A stretch of DNA of 14,958 nucleotides from Smittium mucronatum (lineage: Eukaryota > Kickxellomycota > Harpellomycetes > Harpellales > Legeriomycetaceae), in assembly GCA_001953115.1 (NCBI GenBank), contig LSSL01002423.1, positions 1 to 14,958 on the forward strand. Reading direction: 5' to 3'. The notes beneath the pieces were generated by a model. It had not been told where the DNA came from. It did no database searches and worked only from the letters and a program-made list of their open reading frames with translations. A program made the position numbers and the translations under genes. Each line of letters opens with the position of its first letter. The stretch's first letter is position 1. Shown piece by piece: positions 1-9,175 of this stretch.

Positions 1-3000
1 GTCATATTGAAGGTTTGTATAAAATGAAGGATTTTGTATTTTTAAAGATCTCTGAATAATGGGTTTAGTGAAAAATGTTCTTTATGGTTTGATGTATAAT
101 ATACACGATACAAAATAATATGCCTAAAAATTTTCAAAAATAAAATAATAAACTTTTATTTATGTTTATAAATGAAGGCTAAACCTTTTGGATTCCATAA
201 AAAAAAGTATTTTTTAGAGAAATTGATTACTTAAAACTAGTGGAAAGTTTTCTCTTTTTCTTTTCCACCTTATCTTTTATTTAAAATATAAAAATTTTCG
301 GGAGTAAAATAATTTTAGAGTAATATTTTTTTAAGAAGGGGGCACTATTGAACATACCCCATGTTTTCGAAAATTTCCCAAAAGATATTTAGACCCCCAA
401 AAAACCTAAAATTTTTGGTGAGAAGTTTTAATTGGGATTATATTTATTGATAAAAGAATTTTTATTAATAATAAAATAGAGATTTTTCATTTTTAAATCT
501 CTCATATTTTTAAATTTACTTTATTAGTGGTGTGTAATTTTTTTTTTAAAAAAAATAGAATTTTGTGAAATATTTGGGCAAAATTATAATTGGATTAATT
601 TTTTAGAATGCGAGATCGCGAATAAAATAATTGAGTGGTCGTAAAGATTTTAAGTATTCCAATTTTAAGATAAAAATAATGGAAATTTGGTTAATTGCAA
701 GGCGTTTTAAATGTCTAATATTCAAATTAGGTTGTATAATAAAAGTAGAATGTGTGAATTATAGGGTATTTAAAGTGTTATATGGTCAAATTCTTTTTTT
801 AAGGAAAATATTTTTCCTTATAAATTTTAATAAACATCTTGAATTTATATTCTCTATTTGAATTAAATATTTCTTAGTTTTATTTTGGTTTCTTAATGTT
901 ACTATAAATTAAAAAAAAATTGTGCTCGAAAGCCAATTATGTATATTATAATTTATTTAAGCTTTCTTTAAAATATTTTTATGTTGAGTTTTAGTTATAA
1001 TATTGGATACCACAACTTTGCTTTATATTTTATATTTATGCGACTTTATATTTATCAAAACTGTCTTATATATTACGGCTAAAATAATTTAAAAAGTCAT
1101 ATTCACTTATAAAATCCTACAGTGTAAATTTATATATGTTTATTGGGAAATATGTGAAAATTTAAGAGGGTTTAAACAGTAGCTATACTGGAAGTTGGAA
1201 AACATAGTAACACATTAGTGGTCCTGACACCTATAAATCCAGCTCAAAATTTATTATATATATTAATTTTAAAGCTTAAATTTTTTTACGCTAGATACTG
1301 TTAAAATATTTGTTGATTCAAAGTGGCTACTCAGATTAAATAAATATTCTAAAATTATCAATATTGATTTGAAATTTCGTTTGATTTATTTAATATATCT
1401 ATCAAGTATATTAGATATAAGTAAATTATAATTTTAGTTTAAATTTAAAGTTACTACTGTTTTAGCCGATATATATTTATAAATACCTTTATGTTTTAAA
1501 TGACCAAAATTTGAAAACTGAAAGAGTCGAAAAATTAATAATAATTGCGATTATGATGAGTAATTTTTCAATTAAACTAACTTTTTCAACAAAATTAAAA
1601 TACTCTGTATGCATAACATTTCACTTTTGGGCTCATTTCTATAAATAAATCTAAAAAAATATAGAAAAAAGCATAATTTTTGATAAAAAGGCGAAACTTT
1701 ATCAGATATAAATTTTTTAAATTTATCTAATTCTAGTGCAAATTCGAAATTTTATCTTGACTATTTTTGGCAATAATATCAAATCTTAATGAAGTAAGAA
1801 TTTCTTAAACTATTTTTTACATGATTACATTGATTATAACAACTTTTTAGCATGAGGATGTTAAATTTTTTGAACATAGTAAAAAAACGTATATGGAAAG
1901 GCTCAGCTTTTTTTGAAAAAAAAAGATTTTTTACCTGAGAAACTAATATTCGCCATATTTATTAGATATTTTTAAATGTGGTTTTTAGTGATTTATCTAA
2001 CAAAAAAATCATCATTAATAGGAAATTGATATATTTAGACCTCAAAACAATAGAAAAAAAACAGGTTTTCTTGTCTTATATTTTTTTAAAGTAAAATTTT
2101 TTTTTGAAAATTTAAAGGAAAATATATTTCAGGAAACTGTTTAAGCTTCAGAAAATAAATGAAAAATTAAAAATAATTTTGAAGCTTTCACATCTAAAAA
2201 AAAACTGGTTGAAGGTGTGAAATTGCCTGTAACTGAAACTGTTTTTTGAATCAGAAAAAACCATACAATCTTGATATTACCCAAGGAAGGTAGAAAGATC
2301 AGAAATTAAAAAAATAACCTTCTATTAAAAAAAAAGACTATAAAGTGGACCTTATTGGTTATAAAAAAAACATTCGTGAATTTGATCTTAATGTTTTTAT
2401 AAGTTTTTTTATTTACTTGTATATAAAAAATATCATATTCATACCATAATATAAAAATATAAAGATTTTTGTTAAAGTTAAGAACCGTTTTAAATTTTTT
2501 AAATTAAATATTTCAGTAAAAAATGAAACTTTTTTAAAGTTATGAGTCTCAGGATTTTAAAAAATTAATTAAAGAAACGAGAATTCAGGAAATATATGAA
2601 TAAATAGATTTTAAATTTATAAATATGATTTTGAGAAATATATTTATAAAAGTAAAGTATATTATTATCATAAAAAAATATCTGGGAGAGCCTGGGGTAG
2701 GGGGCGGTTCCCTCAGTCCCGCGCTGATATTTTTTTCCAGGGAAAATTTAATAAAAGCATTATTAATACACTATTAAAATAAAAATATAAATAATGAATA
2801 TTTGATGCTATTTACTAATTTAAAATGCTGATATTTATTTTCTCAATTTCTCTAAAATTATTTTTATTTGACTCCCATAGTATTAATTTTCGTAACTCAG
2901 AATAAAAGCCTCTTTAAAATCTCAATTGTTATAAATATATGGTATACCAAATTATTTCAAAAAAATTATCTAAATTGATTTGTTTATGGGAAAGAGGGTC

Positions 3001-4122
3001 TGTTTATAACCCATAAATCTAATATCAAATCTTCCTTAAAATTTTAGTGAAAACCCCAAGACTAATTGGAATAAAAAAAATTTAAAAATGGTTGTGTTCA
3101 ATAAGATAGATAAGCTATAAATAAAAATCGGACAAATTTTAACAGTTTCTAATGTTTAAAATCTTTATTTCCACTTTTTTAAAACCAACAGAATGAAAGC
3201 AAATATATATATATTTATTTACTTTTTTTTACCAAAAGACAAATTTATTTCCATAATTTGCTTCAATTTACTAATTTTTATGGATTTACATAATTCCGAT
3301 TTTTATTTTTATTTTTTCTGCATTTGAGTATATTTTGGCCAATCTTTAATTTTTTGTAATAAGTAATATAGATTATATTCATAAGCAAATGATCCAGGCA
3401 TTTAATCAGTAATAATAAATCACAAAACTTGTAGGGTATAAGGGGTTGTTAAATGAATATTTGTTGGACTTAACAACTGAAAAAAATATTTTATAATGAT
3501 AATGTAAATTATTTCCAGAATAAAAACTAACATTCAGAGTTTTTTTTCTCCGAAATATATGATCCAAATAAAATCAAGAAAATCATTTAAAAAAAATACA
3601 CACAAGTATTTTAGCTAAATTTCAAGGTATTATAATTTTGGTTTTTTTTATAAATTTAAGTTCTTTTAAAAGGAAAAAAAACACAAGATTTTTTTTTTTT
3701 TTTATAAGTTAATAGGATATTAAAAAACTAATCGAGTATTTTATAACTTTTCATTTTTAGTCAAGAGTTATAAAATATATATCAATGGTATCTGCAAATT
3801 AAGATCTCTGGTTTTATTTTTAGGCTCTTAGCCAAATGTGTTACAAAATTTTTTTTTTTTTAAAAATATAACTTCATATTTTTTCTTGGATCCATTAAAG
3901 ATATAATTAATCTCATAATTTTAGAAAATGAAATCGATAATGAGGGGTGATTGAATTTTGCAGACTTAAAATTCTTGAAAAAGTGGAGGTAATATACTTA
4001 TAAGCCGAAAAATACAGTGAAAAAAAAAAAGATTCGGGATAACATTTCGTGATTTTAATTCTATTTTTGGGGTTTATAGACGTGAAATTTGGGTGAAATT
4101 ACTTCAATTTTTTTTTCTAATA
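1..4122. other. AT-rich gene-poor spacer
   Basis: This stretch is dominated by A and T runs, with frequent stops in all frames. The longest open stretch, at 631-861, lacks an ATG start and is low-complexity (Ile, Phe, Lys and Leu rich). A short coding-like patch can be read on the + strand around 2160-2248, but it has no start and no recognisable family. The only sharply distinct segment is the GC-rich foldback at 2672-2736. I saw no RNA gene and no intact protein gene. Confidence 0.7.
2672..2736. repeat. GC-rich foldback island in AT-rich DNA
   Basis: An 11-nt arm (seven A then TATC, 2672-2682) is perfectly complementary to 2726-2736 (GATA then seven T). Between them lie 43 bases, of which 31 are G or C by my count. 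The spacer has G-rich runs (GGGG, GGGGG) followed by C-rich runs (CCC, TCCC), so it can fold further on itself. The surrounding kilobases hold almost no G/C runs. In outline it resembles the GC clusters known from AT-rich fungal organelle genomes or a very small foldback element, but I recognise no named family. Confidence 0.55.
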
Positions 4123-4124
4123 TA

Positions 4125-4265
4125 CATCATTTCCAACTCAAATTCAAATAAAGTACGCATGATTTCAAAAAAAAAAAAAAGATTTAGGAAAAAGTAAAAC
4201 AAATTATAAAATAAGTGAAAATGATTCGGAAAAAGTAATATGTATTTTGAAAAAAGTAGATTTGA
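4125..4265 (+). repeat. left terminal inverted repeat of the 4125-5300 element
   Basis: It starts CATCATTTCCAACTCAAATT and matches the reverse complement of 5180-5300. Beyond the outer 49 bases the match continues through GTAAAAC, AATAAGTGAAAATGA, TCGGAAA and AGTAATAT to about 4265. The left arm is about 20 bases longer, because of an extended A run plus GATTTAGGAA-type sequence absent from the right arm. Confidence 0.75.
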
Positions 4266-4305
4266 ATCGAAAACAAAGTATATTGATTTGGGAAAGTATA
4301 AAATA
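4181..4305 (+). repeat. subterminal degenerate repeats of about 21 bp
   Basis: Variants of GATTYGGAAAAAGTA recur. Units begin near 4181, 4222, 4243, 4264 and 4285, and a poorly conserved unit may lie near 4202. The last four start 21 bases apart, and most carry a purine-rich GGAAAAAGTA-like core. They lie at the inner part of the left terminal repeat and just inside it. The right arm keeps two or three similar units. Arrays of this kind next to transposon ends often serve as transposase binding sites, but here that is inference. Confidence 0.5.
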
Positions 4306-5179
4306 ATTTTTTTAAATTCACATTAAATATAGATATCTTTAAATTACATTTCGATTTACTTTTAAATATCGCGAATAAATTCTTGGGATTCCATATATCC
4401 TTAAATTAACCTAAAGATATTATTTTTTTCAAAAATTGTTGGCATTAACATGCTTTATAAAGTCTCTAGGAATTTATTTGAAGTAGGCTTATGGTTATAT
4501 TATTTAGATCCATCAGTTCTTAAAAACTAAACAATGATAAAAAAATTTCAAGTTAAAAACGGTATGTTACAATAAACATAATTTCGAAAGCTGTTTGATA
4601 AAATTCAGCTTGCTGTTGAATGATATTGGGTTCTTTTTCCAAATTAATAATTATAATTGATTTATTGTATATTAACGAAATATTCAATGCGGAATCAAGA
4701 CTAATACTGATTGTTATATTGGTTAAGGGGAATGGTGACAAAAATTGATTAAGTTTGTTTTTTGGTTTGATATTTCGTATTGATGGTTACCATAATGTTT
4801 ATGGGAGTAATGTTTTATATTTCTTCCTCTATCATATTTATCATGGTATATTTTTCACAATCTTCTTAGTATTTAAATCTTTCTTATTAAGTTATTCATT
4901 TTAAAACCAATAAATTACCATTAGCCATAGTTAGTATAGGATAAATATTACTATGTGTCGATAAAATCAAAAAAACCCAACCATAATGCATTTCGGATAA
5001 TTTGAAAATAACCAACTCTTCGAGTGTTTTATTGGTTATTAACTTAATATTATCAGCCTATGATGGTATGGTAATCACCGAGTCTAAAATATAGCCTAGT
5101 ATTGATACTTTTATTGAGATGTTATTTTTTTAGAACAGGTTTTCTGATGGGATAAGTGATTGTAAAACATCATTACAAA

Positions 5180-5300
5180 TCAAATATAATTTTTTTAAAA
5201 TTGATATTACTATTTCCGATTCATTTTCACTTATTTATTAATTAGTTTTACTTTTTTTGAAAGCATGTGTACTTTTTTTGAATTTGAGTTGGAAATGGTG
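5180..5300 (-). repeat. right terminal inverted repeat of the 4125-5300 element
   Basis: Read on the minus strand from 5300, it begins CACCATTTCCAACTCAAATT and follows the left arm with scattered substitutions until about 5180. The flanking TA is at 5301-5302. Similarity fades beyond 5180, which I take as the inner limit. Confidence 0.75.
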
Positions 5301-5508
5301 TAGAATAATATCTTATCTTTAAGCTAAGTCTCAGCGGAATATTTGTTGTTATAGTGTTTATTGATTGAGAACGTACAAGGAATATAAATGTGAATATCTT
5401 AATTACGAATAATATCATCTTATGGGCTTGGGCTATGAATGGCTTATTGAAAGTGGAGTCATATTAATGTTCACTTTTTAATTATAGATTTTGCTTCACT
5501 TGCATTAA

Positions 5509-5613
5509 ATGGCCGAGGGGGTATATAAGGATGAATTAAGATCGACATATATGAACGGGATTTATTCTATGGTACGAGCTCCTGGCTTTCTCCACTTTCA
5601 ACAGAAACGATAG
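5509..5613 (+). CDS. 34-aa ORF, unknown, doubtful
   Basis: ATG in the context TTAAATGGCC, with an in-frame TAA immediately upstream and a TAG stop at 5611. The predicted peptide begins MAEGVYKDEL and has no low-complexity bias, unlike chance ORFs in this DNA. It resembles no family I know. It overlaps a minus-strand coding-like stretch (5567-5801), so at most one of the two is likely to be, or to have been, coding. It may be an exon or a relic rather than a complete gene. Confidence 0.15.
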   Translation: MAEGVYKDELRSTYMNGIYSMVRAPGFLHFQQKR

Positions 5614-5801
5614 AATGCGGACTCGTGTTAAAAAAAGTCAATATCTGCCTTGAAATCGACACAAAAAGCTCTTAATTTCTGGATAATCGCATTATTTTCG
5701 GGCAATTGAATATTTTGACAGGTGGTAACTGGAATATACAATTTTGGGCATAGTTTCCCTTGTTCCCAATTAGTTTTTATGTGGTTTATTTTCTGTGAAA
5801 C
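5567..5801 (-). pseudogene. broken coding-like stretch with one frameshift, unknown
   Basis: On the minus strand a 57-codon frame stays open from 5801 to a TAA at 5628-5630. Its composition is balanced (an internal segment reads KLRAFCVDFKADIDFF), which chance frames here do not show. It ends exactly at a run of seven A on the + strand (5630-5636). A one-base shift at that run opens another 20 or so codons down to a TAG at 5567-5569. This suggests a decayed coding region, a sequencing indel in the homopolymer, or an exon end. There is no ATG and no identifiable domain. A possible splice acceptor (TTTCACAG on the minus strand) lies near 5793. Confidence 0.3.
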
Positions 5802-6032
5802 TCATTTAAATTGCGCCATCTCCTCCTAGATATACCTGAACAGAATTTGTTGGGTTTCAGTATTAACTCATTTCTTGAGAATCGTCACTTGGACCCCTAT
5901 ACCATATTTGTTAAACCAAGTATATAAGTTCTAGTGGGAGTTTAAATAATTTAATTAAAATCATTGTAATTACTAGATCCTATAGGATCATAATAATAAA
6001 ACCCCCAATTTCCCCACGACTACAGTCTTATA

Positions 6033-6200
6033 ATGGCCGAATCAGTTCAAGATAAATTGGAAAAAGATATTAAAGTTAGACATTGTCTTATAAACATGAA
6101 AATGCCAAATGGTATCATCCCCCTTCATCCCATGGCCAATCCTTCGCATTCTTCGATGGGAGAAGGTGTTCAAAACTATTATTCCAAGACAAACCTTTGA
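6033..6200 (+). CDS. 55-aa hypothetical protein, possible small gene or exon
   Basis: ATG at 6033 in a favourable context (ATAATGGCC), running to a TGA at 6198-6200. The peptide starts MAESVQDKLEKDIK, a likely charged helix. It then has a Pro/His/Ser-rich middle (PLHPMANPSHSS) and ends in NYYSKTNL. There is no signal peptide or membrane segment, and I recognise no family. It lies 382 bases upstream of the bestrophin-like gene on the same strand, and nothing connects the two. A minus-strand frame of similar length, open over 6042-6227, overlaps it and looks about equally protein-like, so the strand is uncertain. It could be a transposon relic. Confidence 0.25.
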   Translation: MAESVQDKLEKDIKVRHCLINMKMPNGIIPLHPMANPSHSSMGEGVQNYYSKTNL

Positions 6201-6436
6201 TCTAAAGTCCAATATAATATAAAACATTTACAGTTTGGCTTTTCAATGGATTTAGGAAGTTTATAGTTTATTGGCTAATGAAAAAAATCATGATAACTAG
6301 ATTAGTCCGTATAAATGTTACAGAAAAAAAAACATGATTTTTTCCCAAATAATGTAAATTAAGGTATGATTTAGAGTCATTACAGTAATGTTTACATTAA
6401 ACTAAAAAAATCACAAAAATGAGCGTTTCACTTATT

Positions 6437-6442
6437 TATAAA
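6437..6442 (+). promoter_or_regulatory. possible TATA box of the bestrophin-like gene
   Basis: TATAAA followed by GCGC, about 140 bases before the ATG at 6583. In such AT-rich DNA the motif is common by chance. Only its position and the adjacent GC step favour it. Confidence 0.2.
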
Positions 6443-6582
6443 GCGCTTAGAAGCTCATAACTTCCTGTCATCATATACTTGACTACTAAAAGCTATTCTG
6501 ATAATCATATTAATCAATTGAGGACTTTTATTGCATAGAAAAATTCCAAAAAGTAGAATTAATCTTATTAAGAAAATATATT

Positions 6583-7702
6583 ATGGGTTCATTGGCAGGC
6601 TTGAAGCCGTATATGTATGAATATTTCCCAGAAACCAGATACATTTCTTTTAGGGGAACCTTTATAAAGATTCTCCCGAGAATGATTCTGAGCTTAGGAT
6701 ATGCCTTATTGATTGCATTTTTAACCAAAAACAACAAGCATGTTTCGCTCCCAACGTATTCAGGTAAGTTAAAATATATCATTTTTTTTATATTAGTATT
6801 AACTAAACAGCATAATAGATCTATGTGATAAAAATTATTATAAAAAATTCTAAAATATTGATTTATTTTCCAAATCAGTTAGCTTTTTCTCCACCCTTGT
6901 GTCATTTATGGTTGTATTCAGAACAAACACCGCCTATGATAGATTCTGGGAGGGAAGAAAACTACTTTCTAGTTTAGAAGCAGATATAACAAAGGCAATG
7001 AGAATGTTCCAGATTTCCATCCATCCTAAATCGGAAAAAGAAATGGAGGAGAAGGTACAAGCCATGAAAAATCTTGTAGCAATGGCATATTCAATAAAAT
7101 ACTTTTTACTTGCAAGGCCCAATTATTTTAGTGAAAAAATGAAAGAACTTCTTCCCAAAAAAATGCTTTCGTTGAATTCTGAAAAAGATGATAATAGATT
7201 TGATGAAAAAAATGAAACAATTTCCGATAAAGAGATGAGAGGCATCGGAATATTCGCAAAAGACACTTATAATCTTCCAATAGCCATATCTTTCGAAATC
7301 ACAAAATATTTGGAATACGTTGACAAAACTGGAATAGTTGTGCCAATATATATGATAATGTACGGCCTTATTGGATCAATAGTAGACATTTTCGTTGGGT
7401 GTATTAGAATTGAGACCACCCCTGTCCCAAAAGCTTACAGTTCTCATCTTTATCTGATTACTGGATTGTACTTAATGTGCATTCCATTTGCTATGAATGG
7501 AAATCCTGTGGCAGTAACTGCTATTGTACAAGTAATTCTCACATTCATGTTGCTAGGAATATTATCCATATCTGAAGAAATTGAAAATCCGTTTGGTTCT
7601 GATAGAAATGACTTGCCAATATCTAAATATTGTGATAATTTGTACGATCATTTAATGTTTACACTTGAGCATAGCAGAAAAGAAAGTTTTTCGACGGTAT
7701 AA
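6583..7702 (+). CDS. bestrophin-like (RFP-TM / UPF0187) membrane chloride channel
   Basis: Predicted anion channel of the bestrophin-like superfamily. The CDS joins 6583-6763 and 6879-7702, giving 334 aa, close to the usual 300-400 aa of the short bacterial, plant and fungal form. A hydrophobic segment near residues 27-48 is followed by a second at about 61-74. The second runs into FRTNTAYDRFWEGRK (residues 74-88), the family's hallmark. Two more hydrophobic stretches lie near 247-266 and 271-292. They lead into EIENPFGSDRNDLP (294-307) and a Cys at 312, the conserved C-terminal signature after the last membrane helix. The middle, about residues 90-190, is charged and probably cytoplasmic. 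Without splicing the frame stops at 6826-6828, before the hallmark, so the intron is needed. The ATG gives the expected short N-terminus with YFPETRYISFRG. The ion selectivity and the membrane it resides in cannot be read from the sequence. Confidence 0.9.
6764..6878 (+). other. spliceosomal intron of the bestrophin-like gene
   Basis: Donor CAG|GTAAGT at 6764 and acceptor AAATCAG| at 6878, 115 nt, phase 1 (after the first base of codon 61). Splicing joins PTYS to VSFFSTLVSFMVVFRTNTAY without a break in the second membrane segment. ATTAACTAAAC near 6798-6808 and TTCTAAAAT near 6848 are branch-point candidates. Confidence 0.85.
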
Positions 7703-7764
7703 CAAAGATTCCTGTGATTTATGTTTATTTTCTTATTATGGTTTTAACTTTAATGACCAAGGGA

Positions 7765-7770
7765 AATAAA
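7765..7770 (+). promoter_or_regulatory. candidate polyadenylation signal
   Basis: AATAAA 63 bases after the stop of the bestrophin-like gene, with a second copy at 7835-7840. Both are plausible 3'-end signals, but the background is AT-rich. Confidence 0.35.
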
Positions 7771-7924
7771 ATAACCTTGATTCTTTTCGTTTCTCATTTT
7801 CATATAATAAGATTTTTTAACCCGGTTTTGGAAGAATAAAAATAATAACTTGACATTAAAATTAATTGTGTTTTGAAAAAATTGCCCGTCAAAATTTGAA
7901 TAGCCTATACCTATATTCCTTTTG

Positions 7925-7978
7925 AAACCGAAGAACTAAGAAATCGAATCTTAGCCATTCGAGTTTTAAAATCGGTTT
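7925..7978. repeat. nested foldback sequence
   Basis: AAACCGA (7925-7931) pairs with TCGGTTT (7972-7978). Inside, CTAAGA (7936-7941) pairs with TCTTAG (7949-7954) around a seven-base loop. The two stacked stems within 54 nt resemble a shortened tRNA-like outline. However, there is no D arm, no proper T arm and no U before the would-be anticodon, so I do not call a tRNA. Confidence 0.25.
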
Positions 7979-8011
7979 ATTTTCTGACTATGATAGACCA
8001 GATATCATTCG

Positions 8012-8194
8012 GTGATGACAATCTATGACGGAACGAAAGGGGATTTTGCGCAACGATTTATATGGATAATTCTTCTCAATACCAGACTTTTTTTACTAGA
8101 TAAACTATTGGCTAATGTCAAATACAATCAGCATCAAACCAATAAACTTTTTAAAAACAACGGCTCGAATAAATCTTTCATATTATGCCAATAG
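8012..8194 (+). pseudogene. 60-codon open frame, possible relic
   Basis: The frame opens at a GTG next to an ATG and ends at a TAG at 8192-8194. It begins MTIYDGTKGDFAQRFIW, a balanced composition, and then becomes Asn/Lys rich. There is no recognisable domain and no clear promoter or splice sites. It is more likely a fragment of a decayed coding region than a functional small gene. Confidence 0.15.
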
Positions 8195-9034
8195 ATAATA
8201 TCATTTGTAGTTCAAATCCCTGATTAACCAATATATTTGATCCGGGTCATAGTTCTATATTTCCAAATTAGGAAAATGGTAAAAATTAAATAGTAAAGCG
8301 TCTGGTCTCAAGGAGAATCTCCCATATATTACATTTTTGATTTAATTCAGATGCCATAGAAATAAGAATTCATAAATTACAAATCACTAAACATTGTTGT
8401 TTTTTAAACTTTTAAGGCCGATTGTACAAAAATGGCTTTCATTTTTCGCTTAGTTATTGGGATACTGGTAATATTTACATACTATTGGATAAATCAATAA
8501 GATAGATCAATTCATATGTCTAATATTCACAAATAGGAGCGAGGCACAGATTTGGGCCCGGAAAGGGTTGAGATACTTTTTTGTCCATAATATTATTTAG
8601 CATATCAATGCAGCGAGTAAAATTTTTAGTCAGTTTTAATTAACCAATTAATATTCTCTATAAATAAAAATTATATCTTCAGAAGGGTGGATTTAATACT
8701 TGTAAAAAGATATTTTCTATTAGGAAATTAGGAAATTTTTATTTTAGCTAGTATGTTTTTCTGCTATTATTGGCTTAGTGACGATTAAATATTAGCAAGG
8801 TAATGGTTTAAATTGTATAAAAAAATCTTTCTAGAAAAGAATTTCCCATCTATAATTTTAGTGATTTAAGCCATTTATTATTTGGTTAAAGTCAGATTTA
8901 ATGTTAAATTGTGTTAAACTTGAAATAAAGTGGTAGTTTTTCAACAGTTTTTTTGATTATTGATTTTCTGTCAAAATCTTTTAGTGTAAAGAAATTCAAG
9001 AAAAACACTTGATATTTTTATTAGTTTTTAGAAT

Positions 9035-9175
9035 ATGTTGAGGGGCAGGCCACAGTCTGCGGAGTCTTACCTGAATTGTCATAATTTAGTGTGATTTGTA
9101 GCTTTCATGCAGCCTGTCAGGTTAAATAATATAGTTTGCATCGGACATCCACTGGTTCACAACTACTCAGACTGA
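9035..9175 (+). pseudogene. coding-like relic with in-frame TGA
   Basis: From an ATG at 9035 the frame reads 19 codons, meets a TGA at 9092-9094, and continues in the same frame for 26 more to a TGA at 9173-9175. Both halves look like protein. The first has GRPQSAESYLNC and the second has FVAFMQPVRLNNIVCIGHP. GC content is clearly above the neighbouring spacer. A single TGG-to-TGA change would explain the interruption. I cannot name the family, but the pattern suits an old transposon or gene remnant. Confidence 0.3.

Larger units (their letters stand above)
4125..5300. mobile_element. TIR-bounded DNA transposon relic (Tc1/mariner-like, TA target site)
   Basis: The ends of this 1176-bp segment are imperfect inverted repeats. 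Over the outer 49 bases I count 45 identities between the left end, read forward from 4125, and the right end, read in reverse complement from 5300. Both termini begin with CA, as many Tc1/mariner elements do. Each is flanked by TA (4123-4124 and 5301-5302), the target-site duplication of that superfamily. The 0.9-kb interior has no intact transposase. It contains a 62-codon minus-strand ORF at 4553-4741 that starts at TTG, and an interrupted minus-strand frame in about 4918-5145, neither of which I can assign. It is therefore decayed or non-autonomous. The superfamily call rests on the TA and the ends only. Confidence 0.7.
5303..6582. other. spacer with coding-like relics upstream of the bestrophin-like gene
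   Basis: This spacer is less AT-extreme than 1-4122 and holds several short open frames on both strands, listed separately (5509-5613, 5567-5801, 6033-6200). None matches a family I can name. The final 350 bases, 6230-6582, are AT-rich with small inverted repeats, such as a GAAAAAAATCATG-type arm near 6278 facing CATGATTTTTTCC near 6334. This part presumably holds the promoter of the downstream gene. Confidence 0.5.

Noticed and set aside
631..861. 76-codon open frame on the + strand
   Set aside because: It has no ATG at its start and is Ile/Phe/Lys/Leu rich as expected of AT-rich filler, with no recognisable domain or promoter.
4553..4741. 62-codon minus-strand ORF inside the TIR-bounded element, as a transposase
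   Set aside because: It starts at TTG, is Ile/Asn/Ser rich, and shows no DDE-type or helix-turn-helix motif that I can see. Mentioned only as part of the element.
1..6000. Mitochondrial origin, considered because of the AT richness and the GC-cluster-like island
   Set aside because: The same contig carries nuclear-type genes with GT-AG introns, and no mitochondrial gene, rRNA or tRNA is visible.
6528..6782. 84-codon minus-strand ORF over the first exon of the bestrophin-like gene
   Set aside because: It is the antisense shadow of a well-supported exon. The same holds for 6934-7122 and for all other frames inside 10035-14292.
8205..8222. B-box-like GTTCAAATCC, possible tRNA
   Set aside because: The flanking bases do not form a T stem, and no A box or acceptor stem is found at tRNA distance.
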